DNA from: Aphelenchoides besseyi
Lineage: Eukaryota; Nematoda; Chromadorea; Rhabditida; Aphelenchoididae
Direction: 5' to 3'
DNA length: 64,000 nt
NCBI GenBank assembly: GCA_024699855.1
Contig: JAMPIQ010000001.1
Coordinates: 13,330,001-13,394,000, forward strand
This document shows, one piece after another, positions 21,218 through 32,246 of the stretch; the stretch's first letter is position 1; every line of letters starts with the position of its first letter. A model generated the notes under the pieces. It did not search any database, was not told the origin of the DNA, and saw only the letters and a program-made list of their open reading frames with translations. Both the position numbers and the translations under genes were made by a program.

Positions 21218-21629
21218 ATCTCTGGTTGCCAACAGATGAGAATAAATAAAAATTCTCGGATGATAATTAAGTTTTTATGACTTCATATCATACGTCTAAA
21301 GGAAACTATGGCTATTGAAGATGGTCTGAGCTTTTAACAAGCTAAAGTTAATCACTAATACCTTCAACTCTGCTGCTGAACACCTATAGGTAAACTCGAA
21401 AGTAAAGAACTATCCGTGTTTTGTTAGTGAAGGAAACTCGTAATTTGAGTTTCGAGGTGTTTCTAACCATTTGGACTGATCAACTGTGCAATCTTCAATT
21501 ATTATTGATTTATTGAAACGAACAGTTAACAAATAAATTACTGACGAAAAGGTCCAATTGATGAGAGCCGGTTGTGTAAGGAAGCAGGGGGCGTCAATTA
21601 CAAAAAAGACGTTAATAAAAAGACCGTTG
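21218..21629. other. Intergenic region between convergent genes
   Basis: No coding frame or repeat recognised. Confidence 0.4.
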
Positions 21630-22035
21630 TTAGTTTAGATACTCCGCCTCAATTTCTTTGATGGCGGCTAGAAGATCCTTGACAAAATCCGAAAAAGGTG
21701 GTTTCGAATTGATAACCGACTTTCGAACTTTGCGTAATGGCTGCCGATTCATGCGAAATGGCTGCCGATTCATGCGATATGGGGCATATGAGTTTCGTCC
21801 CACGACTCGTCCAGGATCGCCACGCACCAGTGGTGAGATCTTTGTGCATCGTCTCAAACCATACCTTCGCGGTTCTTCTGGCTGTTCTTTCTGAAATGAC
21901 AAGTTGTGTTTTCTAGCGACAGTTGATTACTTGATGTTTTTCAACGGTGGGTCCATTTGACGAGCCCGTATCCTTATTTGCAGTCGATGGGCTGATGATG
22001 CCGCTATTGATCGGCGCCGCGTCGGGTGAAATCAT
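21630..22035 (-). CDS. Small basic protein with internal tandem repeat, about 121 aa
   Basis: Two exons joined across a 40-nt intron. The N-terminal part is Ser/Pro-rich and polar (MISPDAAPINSGIISPSTA). The second exon is strongly basic (EEPRRYGLRRCTKISPLVRG). It contains a 21-base tandem duplication at about 21738-21779 that gives two adjoining copies of MNRQPxR (RMNRQPFRMNRQPLRKVRKS). The C-terminus forms a short acidic helix (DFVKDLLAAIKEIEAEYLN). No signal peptide or cysteine pattern is present, so a nuclear role is possible but is inference. No family recognised. Confidence 0.6.
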
Positions 22036-22779
22036 CCTAATATTGCTAAAATAAAAATTAATACAATACGACAATTAAGGGTCGATATCAAAACAATAAT
22101 TTCACGCTGATATTAAGTTCAAGGCATTGCAAGACGCGGTAAGGTCTCAATGTCCAATCATGAACCAGGACTGAAAAAAACAGGATGCGTATGAAGAATT
22201 CGCCTCGACTTATGAAGACCTCCGTTTGCTCCACCTATCGATATCAAAGTTAGCTCGTAGTAATGAAAAGGCATTGCGTTGTCAAAACCTTTTGTTCTTA
22301 CCCATGCAATTCATGGACAATGGTGCGGCATTGATTCGGTAATGCATAAGTTGGTGGCGAGAATGACCTGCAGACTTATTACCCGACTGGTTATGGGAAA
22401 TCTGTGTTCAATAACACCAACGAGATCAAAGAATGCCGAACTAAGATCAATTCTTGGTTCAAAGTACAAAGCATTTGTTGTTCTGATCTTCATTCAATTG
22501 TTCTCATTATTAAGAAGCAAATGAAAGATGAATTAATTGGTGTAAAGCATTCAAGAATTCCAATGTTTTATTCGAGTTTGAATTGGTTTGTGCATTGAAA
22601 TGTTTGGATTTTCGTTTGTTGTAGTGCAAATAAAGTTCCAAGTTTAATGAGATGCAGCAACTTGGCTATTGAGTTATCAGCCAACAAATCGAACAGTCTT
22701 CATCAAAGTTGACGCCAGAGATCTCAATTGGTCTCCCATTTCTTTAGCTTTCATACAACCAAGAATAGACGCTAATAAT
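22036..22779. other. Intergenic region upstream of the solo LTR
   Basis: Open frames here are short and without motifs. I see no gene that I can support. Confidence 0.4.
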
Positions 22780-22998
22780 TGTTGTGTCCTCTAGTGACCG
22801 GAGTAGCAGTTTATTGATCAGATCCCACAGACACGGCGGGCAACAAAACACAAAGGCGCCCGAGAACCCAGCGGAGAGACGACCGACGCCGACCGTCCGG
22901 TTCGTAACCATCGAACCGGTAGCCCAGTCAACAATCGTGTTGGGAGAGCGGAATGTGTTGAGAGGCATTTTCGGAACGAGAGGGCTCGATACACAACA
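22780..22998 (-). mobile_element. Solo LTR, 219 bp, with 5-bp target duplication
   Basis: The unit starts TGTTGTGT and ends ACACAACA, perfect inverted ends of the TG...CA type. The flanks are ATAAT on both sides (22775-22779 and 22999-23003), a 5-bp target duplication typical of LTR retrotransposons. It is clearly more GC-rich than its surroundings. An AATAAA signal read on the minus strand shortly before the end fits a minus orientation. No internal retroelement coding sequence adjoins it, so the element has recombined to a single LTR. Confidence 0.85.
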
Positions 22999-23101
22999 AT
23001 AATTATAAATGCAATCTAGACAGTAGGGGACTTGTGGTTGAGTACCAATCAACCGCTCAGCTATCAGTTTCCATTTGGCTTCCATTCTCTCCTAGTCCCA
23101 T

Positions 23102-23219
23102 GTGTTCGTCCATATCCCGTTGAATGCACGCCATCCCGTCCGATCTGGCAAGTTAAGCAACGATGAGCTTGATTAGTACATGGATCGGAGACGTCCTTGG
23201 AATCTCAAGTGACGAACGC
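23102..23219 (+). rRNA. 5S ribosomal RNA gene
   Basis: The core (CATATCCCGTTGAATGCACG, CGATCTGGCAAGTTAAGCAA, GGATCGGAGACG) matches nematode 5S rRNA, including the internal promoter boxes used by TFIIIA and RNA polymerase III. The closing helix is formed by 23102-23110 and 23211-23219, 9 pairs with one G-U wobble. The length is 118 nt. A T run at 23220-23224 provides the Pol III terminator. The 3' third differs from the C. elegans sequence at several places, yet the terminal helix is intact through paired differences. Only one copy is present here and no spliced-leader gene adjoins it. Confidence 0.93.
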
Positions 23220-23224
23220 TTTTT
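23220..23224 (+). terminator. Pol III terminator of the 5S gene
   Basis: Five consecutive T residues directly after the last paired base of 5S helix I. Confidence 0.8.
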
Positions 23225-23559
23225 GCCACGTTTGAAATTGTTCAAGTAAAATATGAATTCATCCATTTTGTGTTAAATAACCGGTAATAAAAGCTGTTTC
23301 CGAAAACACAATTACTGCAGCGTTTAAGAACTTCTTGTTCTTTTCGACAGTCCATCGAAAACACTGGAATGTTGGTATCAAGAAACTGCGATGAAAAGTT
23401 CTGCTCAATTCGACTATCAACGTACAAATATAACCAAACAATAGCCATAAAGTAGTGAACAACAGTTTTACTTCTTAACGCACAATCAAGCCAATTATGG
23501 TTTTTGGATATTTGGACATGTGACTTCATGTTGAACAGCAACCCTTCAAGTATCCAAGG

Positions 23560-24660
23560 ATGAGGACGCTGAAAAAACCATTAGTTCAACTGACAAGTTC
23601 AATGTCCCTAATCCTATTTACAACAATTAGACGTCTCAGGTATCAAAGAAAATCTAGCCCTATTGTTATTGCTGATTAAGGTCGACAGCTGCAGGTCGTC
23701 AATCAGCAGTAACAAGAGCGCATCTGTTAACAAAAGATTCAAAAAGCTTACCTTAGACTTTTTCCGTCGTTGTTTCTTTCATGTGATATGCAACAGTAAC
23801 CTTACGTTCCAGATCTATGGTGTTGGACGTGGGACTCCGTCGTCTCCTCCTCGTGCAGTGTTCCTCAGCCAATGCTTCACTCTTGCGACTTTCTTAGCTT
23901 CTTATTCTGTTGGTTTGGCACATTCCTCAATCCAAACTAACGGTCAATCACCGTCGCTCTGATCGCAGCCACCACAGTCACAACGACACTGAAGGACATG
24001 AATGTAAATGAGGCCGCCGCTATCTAACGACAAGATACAGATTCATTAATGAGTGTATCCTTCAACGAATGATGCGTTAAGACCCACGTTCTGAAAACCA
24101 AGAGATCAGTTAACGGCAGAGATTTGGTAAACTAACCTTGATGGTGATATCAAAGTCCGTCTGTTTTAAGTTTTTATCCCGATTTTAACCTTGATTTGAC
24201 ATCCTTTCCAGTACGCTCAAAAGTCGAATTACAGCTGGTAAACAAACGAGTAGTGAGACTCGTGATATCTGATCCAGCAATTTGAAAACGATCGACCGAA
24301 GAAGTGAACGAGTGCAAATCGTCAACCTTGATAGAATAGCCATCGATAGACAATTCAGTTCTAGAAACACATCTGTATTATAAGAACAAGTTAGTCGTTT
24401 ACCTTTGTGGACTGATGAGAATCTCGTGAGCAGAAGACGCAATCACCAACTTCATTTGTTTTGTCTACATCGAGAAGGTTTCTATATCACCATAAGAGTC
24501 CTTGTACTCCCTGCAAACAATCGAATAACGTGTTCAGTCAGTTCAAGAGCTTACACAGTGGCTCCACCGGCACTAGAATAGACGCATAGTAGAAACCATT
24601 AAACTGAAGAGCAATAAAAAATCCAGACGATGTCGCCGTAGATAACATACGGATTTTTAA
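23560..24660 (-). pseudogene. Gene B: decayed paralogue of gene A
   Basis: It matches gene A (9815-10584) in the same order and orientation: the exon 1 region near 24600-24660, exon 2 (start gtacaagga), and the long third intron. That intron shares the blocks ttagttcaactgacaagttc and cagtaacaagagcg, and the exon 3 donor is also shared. All three frames of the exon 2 counterpart contain a stop, while gene A is open across the join. The upstream flank at 24745-25140 pairs with 18928-19340. Confidence 0.7.
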
Positions 24661-24744
24661 ACATAATGAGCGAAAAGCGATTCTGAAATCAAAGAGTAAG
24701 AAGAAAGAACACGAAATTTTAGAGACGACCGATTCACCCAACTC

Positions 24745-25140
24745 ACTCGGAAGATGAGGGCAAATTGAAGGCGACTGGACGGGACGAGAAGAACTGAGAA
24801 GACTGACGACTCCAACGATTTTGATTGCAAAATCGAAATGCGGGTATGCAAATTGATCAGAAATTAACATTTGAATCACTAATTATGCAAAATTTCTATG
24901 TGAATTAGCAATTCTCGTTTCGTATCTGTGGATTGTTTAGCCGACAATCCATCGTATTTGTAGAAGCTCTAAAGCTCGATGGAGTTATCTGGTCAACTAT
25001 CCTGAAACACTGAGCTTCCAATCATTCTAGTGTCCGACGGTTTTCAAAAGTTTTAAGAAATCCAAACATCTGATTCTTTATCAAAAAAATGTGAACTCTT
25101 TTGTATTTTGAATCACAGCAGACAATTTTACTGTTTAGTA
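24745..25140 (+). repeat. Upstream flank of gene B, direct duplicate of 18928-19340
   Basis: See the partner block. The match fades after about 25140. No coding frame is shared between the two copies. Confidence 0.75.
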
Positions 25141-25886
25141 TCTCCAAAAAAGAGTTCATATTACCCATCAACAAAAACACCTCCGCTCAACTTTAAACTC
25201 TTGTTTTTAAGAGGAAGTTGTTTTGAAATTAAACCTCTTAACTCAAATGGACATTTTTGTCTCGAAAAGATAAAATCGTATTACATTTCAACTCACCTGT
25301 CAACCCGATTTGTCACATAGCTTTTCGTTCAATTGTACCGGAAAACTGTAGTTTCTGGTCTCGATTACTCTCTCAGATGTACTTCCTATTCAGAAGACCG
25401 CACTTTTGTACGTTATTCTCAATTCTCGTAAAGTTTGTGATAGCTTTGATCGAATGGGCTTAGTAAAGGAGTTTACGGCATGTAGCTCGAATTTGAGTTT
25501 GGTTGATTGAAACGTAGATAACAAAAGAAAGTATTTTGTACTCTAGACCTCAAAGCCCGTTCACTTTCACTCGTGATCCTCAGACGCAAATATAAACCGT
25601 CTGGTTGTTGTCAATGTAACTAACCGTTCTTCTGGTTGAACGAAGATCTCTGATCGGAATTTAAGAACCCGAAGTGAACAAGTTTGTTTGAATTTGAACG
25701 TGTCATTTCATAGAAAACAACCTTATTTCCTTTTGAGTGATCATATTTGCGCAACACTATAAACAGCGTTTATATTTGACACGTGCATTTCCTTAATCAA
25801 GAGTTTCGATTTCAACTTGTGAAAAGCAAATAGTATCGGTGTTATATATTACTCATTACAGTCGGTCATACTGAACTCTAAAAGAA
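25141..25886. other. Intergenic, promoter side of the kinase gene
   Basis: No gene recognised. The leader of the next gene probably lies in the last 60 bases, after ggtgttatatattactc at about 25837-25853. Confidence 0.4.
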
Positions 25887-27464
25887 ATGCCCGAAGTTCT
25901 TAAGTGCCTACAATCATTGACTTTGGACGATGATGCGGAAATCGAATTGGATTCTGAGGTTTCAAATACCGGCTACACGGTCTCGAAGGTCTTGAGTATG
26001 GTCAGTAACGATTCTAAGTTCATCAAATTGTCAAAAAATCAAAAACTTGTGAAGGTCTTGTTTATTTATTGAAGTCAAAATGACCAGAGATTTTAGATTA
26101 CCGCTAGGGACATTTCTGATGGCAAAGGTTACTGCTCTCGAGTGTTTAAGACCGTGGTTTACTTCGATAAAGGAGACAAATTCAACTTTATGATGAAGAT
26201 CCCAACCGATGATGCTTGGAATGAAATGGATATGGGAAAGCCGTTTAGTGAAGTTTGTTAAACTCGTTAATCAATGCAATGGCATCTTATTAGGAAGAAA
26301 AGAAGAAAAACAAGAGGACTTTGGTTGAATTGCACAACAGCGAAGTCGATACTTACGAGCTTCTTGCCGGCATGATCGAGCCATTTCCCATTCCAAAAAT
26401 CTATCACATGCAACGAGCAAATGATGAGTCGGCCGGTATAATTGTAATGGAGGATCTAAGTGATCATGGTCAATCATTGGGCGCGTTTTATTCAGCTACT
26501 CCGCAACAATGTTACAACATTGCCCGTCACATGGCTGATCTCCAAGTATCTTAATTTACTTTAAACTAAAGATTCTGTTCAGTATTATTTCGACTTTTTA
26601 CCCGACAAAGCCAAATGGTTGGCAAAGTTCCCGGAGTGTATTCATTGTAAGGCTGACATCACTGAACTGTGGGTTCGTTCAATGCATCCAATATTGAAAT
26701 ACGAAGACAAAGGTAAACACAACTTTTTTATTGGATTTGTCATCAAGTTCGTTGTGCGCAGATCTTGTGAACGTTGTTCAAATGTATATTGATATGGACA
26801 TACATAAATTGGGACAATTTGCGTTGATCGACTATTCAGAACAGTTCGGTAGTTCAATTCTTTCTGAACCATTTTACCTGTGCTTTAGAGTGTAATACCA
26901 TTTTACACGGCGATTTATGGATGGTACGATCTTTTTTACATCTATGTCTAATTTATTTTTAGAACAATATGTTGGTCAAATCGAATGAAAACAGTTCGAT
27001 GTCAGATGAGATTCTTGCCTTCATCGACTGGCAAACGTGTTTTATTGGCTCTCCGTGCTTTGACATTGTTCGTTTCATCTCTAATTGTACAGAAGCAGAT
27101 ACTCGACGTCAATGTGAACGTAAAGCTTTAGACGTTTATTACGACCGTTTGACTGAGAATTACGCGAAACGCGGTCAAAAGCCAAAGTTTACACGCGAAC
27201 AAGTTCGTTTGAATCCCGCAAATCCTAATCGTTAGTTTTTAGGCCTACGAATTCTACGATTTGGGTTTGGTACAACAAGTAGGCCTCTTAATTTTTATGT
27301 TCGGATTGTTGGCGATGCCTTTGAAAGATTCGGAAGATGAAGTGGACAAAGCGAAGGTTCGGCAGATTGCATCACGACTCAAGATGGCGGCTAATGACGC
27401 GATGCCAGTGATCGAAAAATACCAATTTCGTACACGATTTGCTGCTAATCAATCTGTTGAATAA
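25887..27464 (+). CDS. CHK / ecdysteroid-kinase-like (EcKL, DUF1679) protein
   Basis: The family transfers phosphate to small molecules such as ecdysteroids or xenobiotic conjugates; the nematode substrates are mostly unknown. Eight or so exons are joined by introns of about 45 nt. The N-lobe reads RVFKTVVYFDKGDKFNFMMK with the ATP-binding lysine. A helix with EVDTYELLAGM and the hinge GIIVMEDLSDHG follow. The catalytic loop is ILHGDLWMNNML (the HGD of this fold) and the metal-binding motif is AFIDWQTCFIGSP. The C-terminus (ASRLKMAANDAMPVIEKYQ) is typical. All catalytic motifs are intact and no frame break was seen. An AATAAA overlaps the stop codon region at 27460. A LINE fragment inserted 47 bases after the stop. 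Confidence 0.88.
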
Positions 27465-27511
27465 ACTCCTTTTTTGTTCTTAACTGTAATTTGAAATTGG
27501 ATAAAGAGTTT

Positions 27512-28351
27512 TGGAATCCAAATCGATGACAATCAAATCCGATACTTGGCGTACGCTGATGACATCGTGGTCTTCTCTTCAACAATCAAGTCGCTACAAG
27601 AATCAACCAACCAACTGGCGAAAGATGCTCCGAAGTTGGATTGGAAATCAACGAAAAGAAGATCAAACTGATGTCTGCACCTAATGGTCGAGATGCCAAC
27701 TTCAACGCACGAATCAAAGTCAATGGAAATCAAGTGGACGCGGTTGACAAATTCATTTACTTAGGCCAACTTCTCACCTTTCCACGAAACCATGGACGTG
27801 AAATCGGCAGAAGAACTGGAGCAGGCTGGGCAGTATTTAACAAAGCATGCGAGTTTTTGATCGATCGGAAAGTTCCGATGGAGCACAAACGCCGATACTT
27901 CAACATGGTCATCCTCCCATCTCTCACATATGGTTGTGAAACGAGGGCACTGAACAAGGACGCGCGAGTCAAACTTCGAGTGTGTCAAACGAAGATGGAA
28001 CGACGAGCGCTCAACATCAAGAACACTGATCCCAAAGACCCGAACCACAAGTCCCGAGAATGGATTCGCCAAAGAACGAACTTCAACGACGTTATGATCA
28101 CCGTCAGAAAAAGCAAGTGGAGACACGTAGCAAAGATGATGAGCCGACAACGAGAGGAACGATGGGACATGCGACTGCTCAACTGGATTCCTGCACGAAA
28201 GCGACCTGGATCCGGAGCACCAGCAAGAAAGTGCACTGACGAATTTCGGAACGACGCAACGAATCGATGGCAAACGAAAGTGACAAACAACGAATGGACC
28301 CATTTATTGTCTTCCTTCACAAGTAAAGTTGTTGATTAAAGGAATAAACTA
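27512..28351 (+). mobile_element. 5'-truncated non-LTR retrotransposon (LINE) with 11-bp target duplication
   Basis: Only the end of the reverse transcriptase survives. The palm motif LAYADDIVVFSS (about 27543-27578) is followed by NEKKIKLMSAP, IKVNGNQVDAVDKFIYLGQL, LPSLTYGCET and a C-terminal region with EWIRQRTNFNDV and WDMRLLNWIPARKRPG, as in CR1/RTE-type elements. One base is missing near 27625-27632, so the frame changes just after the catalytic motif; the second frame is open to 28339. The flanks repeat ATAAAGAGTTT (27501-27511 and 28352-28362), the target duplication. Truncation at the 5' end is the usual result of target-primed reverse transcription. Confidence 0.85.
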
Positions 28352-28362
28352 ATAAAGAGTTT

Positions 28363-28972
28363 ATCTTTCTGATTCACTGAGTAACTCAAGTGTAAGAAAA
28401 CTGCTGAGTTTTCAAGTTCAAAATAGCAAAATAAGAACGAATTTAAACGTAGAATGAAAGGTTTATCGAGGTCACGAAAACTGTAAGACGTTAATATACG
28501 GGAATTAAACAACTAAATAGCATTTAACGTACTTTATGAACTATTCAGTATCGGTTTTAGTTGATTGATTGTCTTTATTGTTTGTGAAAGACGAAGAATG
28601 CGGAAAAATTTATTGGTTGATAACTAACTAAAACTTTCAACAACCTGGTTTACAAAGTGAGAGAATGCAAACGGGAAACGGAAAGATATGATAAGAGATA
28701 AGTGCGGAAGTTAATTGAGCGTAGCAGTCCTTATTTGTTTTGATTACAATCATAATCTTTGTGTTATAGAATAAGAAGAGTAATTGCAATTTATGGCTTT
28801 AAAATGATCGATCGGAATAATCGAATGCCGCGTAGCAAAGGCGCAAAGTACTCTTTTCATGATCTAGACGTTGCTTCGTAGTGTAACGAAAAAAGGAAGT
28901 AGTCAACGCCAACAGTTTTCTACAAAGGACATTTCTTTTAGTCTTGTGATACGTTTGCTATTTCAGTTCAAA
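28363..28972. other. Intergenic region
   Basis: AT-rich, with no gene seen. An acceptor-like tttcag eight bases before the next start codon suggests a leader intron or trans-splice site. Confidence 0.4.
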
Positions 28973-30085
28973 ATGGCGATGAAGAGTCTTCGAATCGTTA
29001 AAATCGATCCGGCTGATTATGTTCATGTGTTGAAAAAAACAGCCACAGACGTGCAGTTTCATCACGTTTATGCGTCCGTTAAATATCATCTAGAAGAACG
29101 TTTGAACGACGTACAGTTGACTGTTTATCGAATCGAGAACAACCAGCCTAGAGACGATCAGTTTTTTGGGTTGTTACATTTGCAACTGGGTGACAGGTAA
29201 GAAACTTAGAATGCTTCTTATTCAAAAGTCTTCAGTTTGAAATTGTTGATTAACACCAATTCTCGAGAACCTGATTTTGTTCGATCTGCCACTCGATTAT
29301 TTCATTCGACCATTCATCCAATTCTCGTTAACTACACTTCTTATTATAACTATCTTATTCGGGACGATATTCACAATTATGTAAGAAACTTTTCGTATAC
29401 TGAATCTCGGATTTAGACTAACGAGTACTTTCGCGAACATCCATCTCATCCTTTCACACCAATGGATGAGCCGAACGTTCAATTCTACGCAACAGACGAT
29501 CAGTGCGCGGACTTGATAAAGCAAAATATTGAGCTAGCTGATGGTTACAAGTTTATTGATTTGACTGAAGAAGCAGCAGTTCAAATATGTCAAGATCAAC
29601 TCTACACAACGGCAGCAGACGAGAAATACATAGCGTGAGTTGTTGACGAATAAAAACACCTTCGATTTAGTCTTCAAATTCGTAACCTCGGAGCTGTTGG
29701 CGCAGTTCACGAAGAAACTGGAGCCTTAGCTTGTTACGAATATTTGGATGGGCTTGGAACTATTTCGTTACTCTACTGTCAGCCCGAGCATCGTTCCAAA
29801 GGATTAGCTACGGCCGTAGAGAAGAAAATATCTCAGACACACTTGAAAAAGTAACTCCACTAGTCATTCATTCGCTAGTTATTCGACTTATAGGCATGGA
29901 ATTCGACCGTTTAAAGGCGTTTCAATTAACCGTCCTCGAGTAATTGCAATGAGTCAACTATCGTCATTGTGGACAGAAGTCAAAGCGCCAGATGTTTTGT
30001 CAACCGACAAAGATACTTACGAGATCTATTACTGTACCGCAAGAAGCAAGATCGACAAACCAAAAGTCGTGATTTACGAAAATTG
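28973..30085 (+). CDS. GNAT-fold N-acyl/acetyltransferase
   Basis: Transfers an acyl group from acyl-CoA to an amine. The start MAMKSLRIVKIDPADYVHVL lies just after an acceptor-like tttcag. The N-terminal domain contains YRIENNQPRDDQFFGLLHL. The acetyl-CoA-binding half reads HEETGALACYEYLDGLGTIS, then YCQPEHRSKGLATAVEKKIS, which holds the Q/R-x-x-G-x-A loop of the fold (RSKGLA). The last exon ends IYYCTARSKIDKPKVVIYEN. About six exons join in frame with introns of 40-50 nt. The layout, an N-terminal extension followed by GNAT, resembles glycine N-acyltransferase-like proteins of nematodes. The substrate is unknown. Confidence 0.72.
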
Positions 30086-30253
30086 AATTTCGGTTTATTA
30101 TAACAGGTTGATGTGCATGAGTAAACATATTAACAAAAACAACATTGAGAAATAAATTGGACATCAAGGTCGAAAAATAATCTACTCTTGTTGACGCCTA
30201 GTATTCAGAAAATGCTTGAATTTTAGTCGAGATTATCTGCTTTTTTCAATCAG

Positions 30254-31424
30254 TCATGTTGACTCGGCCAATGAAAAATCGGTGGATTGAGTATGTTGAG
30301 GTGACGTTGAAATCAACGTGGAATGCAGAGACGATTGTGATTCTTCTTGTTTGTCGGTTTTGGATGTTGACTCTTCGGTGTGAACAAGTGAAGAAAAGAA
30401 ATGACTTATGTAGCTGTGCAGATTAGTCAACGTGTCGTTAATCTTTCGGATTTCTGAGCGCATTTCATTCAGAAGTTGATGAATCGCTTGTGCTGACCTT
30501 GATGTACTTTCCAATTTGCTGACCTTTTGATTCAAACGCCAAACTTCTCGTTGTAATTCGGTGAAATTTTGTGCTTTTGATTGAGCATTTACATCGTTTT
30601 CAACGCTACTTAAACGCATATGTTTCGTTGGTATCTGTTCGCTGTCTCGATATTGAAGCAAAAGTCTATCGGTCTCAGGTGTTGTGGTTGAGTGTCGTTT
30701 TGAAGGCCTTCGACTTGGTGCTTCACTAATGGGCAACGATTGACGTTGTTTAGACGTTGATTGATAATTCGAAAACTGTTCAGTCGGAGTTTTGATTTGC
30801 GCTTCTTCAGTACCAATAATGTTCAGCAGATATGGAGCTAAAATGGAAGAAATCCCCGAATTCTGAAGGTCAATGAAAGTTGAATCCAAAGAATCTAAAT
30901 TCTCAACGTTCAACTGTTGAATATTCGAAATTGAACGAACCGGAAAGTGGAAACGTTGTTTCGCGAATGGAACCGACTCTCTCAAACTCGTTTGCTTGCT
31001 GTTGATTTGTGCTTGGGACCGTAAAAGTCGAAGAACAATGAACGACTTTTGGCAGGAGACTATCTGTGGTCGTCGAGAAAGCCAGTCGGTTCGATTTCAA
31101 TGCTCGGTGATTGATGGGACTTCCGCTTGTTTTTGCTGGCTGCGAGTTAACCGAAGATAACGGAGCGGATTTCTTGTTTTGGTCACTCAACGAATCGATG
31201 GTTGGAATCTGAGCGACAGCAGCGGTTTGAATGAAATTTTGGTCCGAATTCCGCCGATTCGTAGTATGAAAGTTGAGCGTCTGATTCTTAAAGCAAAAAG
31301 TTGAATGAAAGCTGAAGGAACTTACATTTTGAATCATTACATCAATGGTGTCCCTTAGCTCCGCGTCGTCGATCTCCAACTTCACTGGTCGATTGCCGTC
31401 GACGAGCAAACACAACTCGGACAT
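30254..31424 (-). CDS. Ser/Gln-rich protein with C-terminal coiled coil (unrecognised)
   Basis: The start MSELCLLVDGNRPVKLEIDD lies in a first exon that ends MIQN at a clear donor. The second exon is Ser/Thr/Asn-rich (RRNSDQNFIQTAAVAQIPTI). Near 30985-31040 the coding frame changes. After it comes a long open stretch with a predicted coiled coil (TELQREVWRLNQKVSKLEST, then LNEMRSEIRKINDTLTNLHS), ending about 40 residues later. The only intron that could make the join has a weak donor (gtcgtt), so a one-base error or mutation is equally likely. Coiled-coil plus disordered composition suggests a scaffold or nuclear protein; no homologue recognised. Confidence 0.55.
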
Positions 31425-31704
31425 TTCTTCAGCGGCACAACAACAAACAAACTGCGCGGTTAATCGCGGTTGTCTAAAATTTAAAGACGATGAGAAAAGG
31501 ATTTTAAGCGCGAACAACGGAGGTTACGAGAAAGCGCACCGTTTGTCATCGTTTGGTCGTCGCGTCAAACGGGTTGAAAACCTTTTCCAAATAGTTGTTT
31601 TGGTACAATTGGGACCCCAAAAACGCGTGTGAACATTCGATGAGACGAATCAGAAACTCGCACGCTCCGTTGGTCACCGAATTTCTCACATTTTTCAGAG
31701 TCGA

Positions 31705-31957
31705 ATGTCGTGGGAAACACGACGAAATGGTGCGCCGATGGAGTTTGAAGTCGAATGGAAGTAATTATTGTTCGATATCCAAAAACATCTTTTCCCATTC
31801 GATATACGGATACGAGCTCAAAACTATACGAACTGCTATTTGATCGTTTAGCCATCAATCTGAATAAGATTTTAACAGTAATTCGGAGTTTTATTGGACC
31901 TTTGAAAGTCTGGAAAATGATGTTCAATCAAACAGATCTTTTGGCTCATTCTTCTGA
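31705..31957 (+). CDS. Candidate small two-exon gene, about 44 aa
   Basis: Exon 1 starts MSWETRRNGAPMEFEVEW and ends at a gtaatt donor. A roughly 120-nt intron ends ttttaacag, and the second exon continues NSEFYWTFESLENDVQSNRS to a stop at 31955-31957. The joined product is coherent and acidic. The gene would be divergent from the coiled-coil gene, with only about 280 bases between starts. Evidence is limited to splice signals and frame continuity. Confidence 0.3.
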
Positions 31958-32246
31958 TTCTACAAGCTAAGAACAAGAGTCTAGATAGTTTTCAGTCAAG
32001 AGATTATAACTGAGAGCTTTTATCTTAAAACGTCAAGCAAGGGAATAAATCGCTCAAATTACTGATTGATTTGGTTAATTGACTGTTCGCTTATCAGAGA
32101 ATCAATTGTTTGAATCATTTATTTAACTGCATCGAACAAGTGGCCTTTTAAACTTGATAATGTACGATAAACAAATAAGACTAATAAGTTCTGAACTAAG
32201 ATTGCACTGCGAAAGCATGAGGAGGAATGATGCACTAAGCACAATC

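Noticed and set aside
22744..23085. A 113-codon minus-strand frame over the GC-rich block
   Set aside because: It overlaps the solo LTR, which has exact ends and a target duplication, and it shows no protein motif.
27757..28320. Long minus-strand frames over the LINE
   Set aside because: The reverse transcriptase motif and C-terminal domain are on the plus strand; the minus frames are shadows.
31565..31927. A 120-codon minus-strand frame
   Set aside because: It shows no motif, and the plus strand offers a spliced candidate with coherent product; neither is strong, and I kept only the plus model at low confidence.
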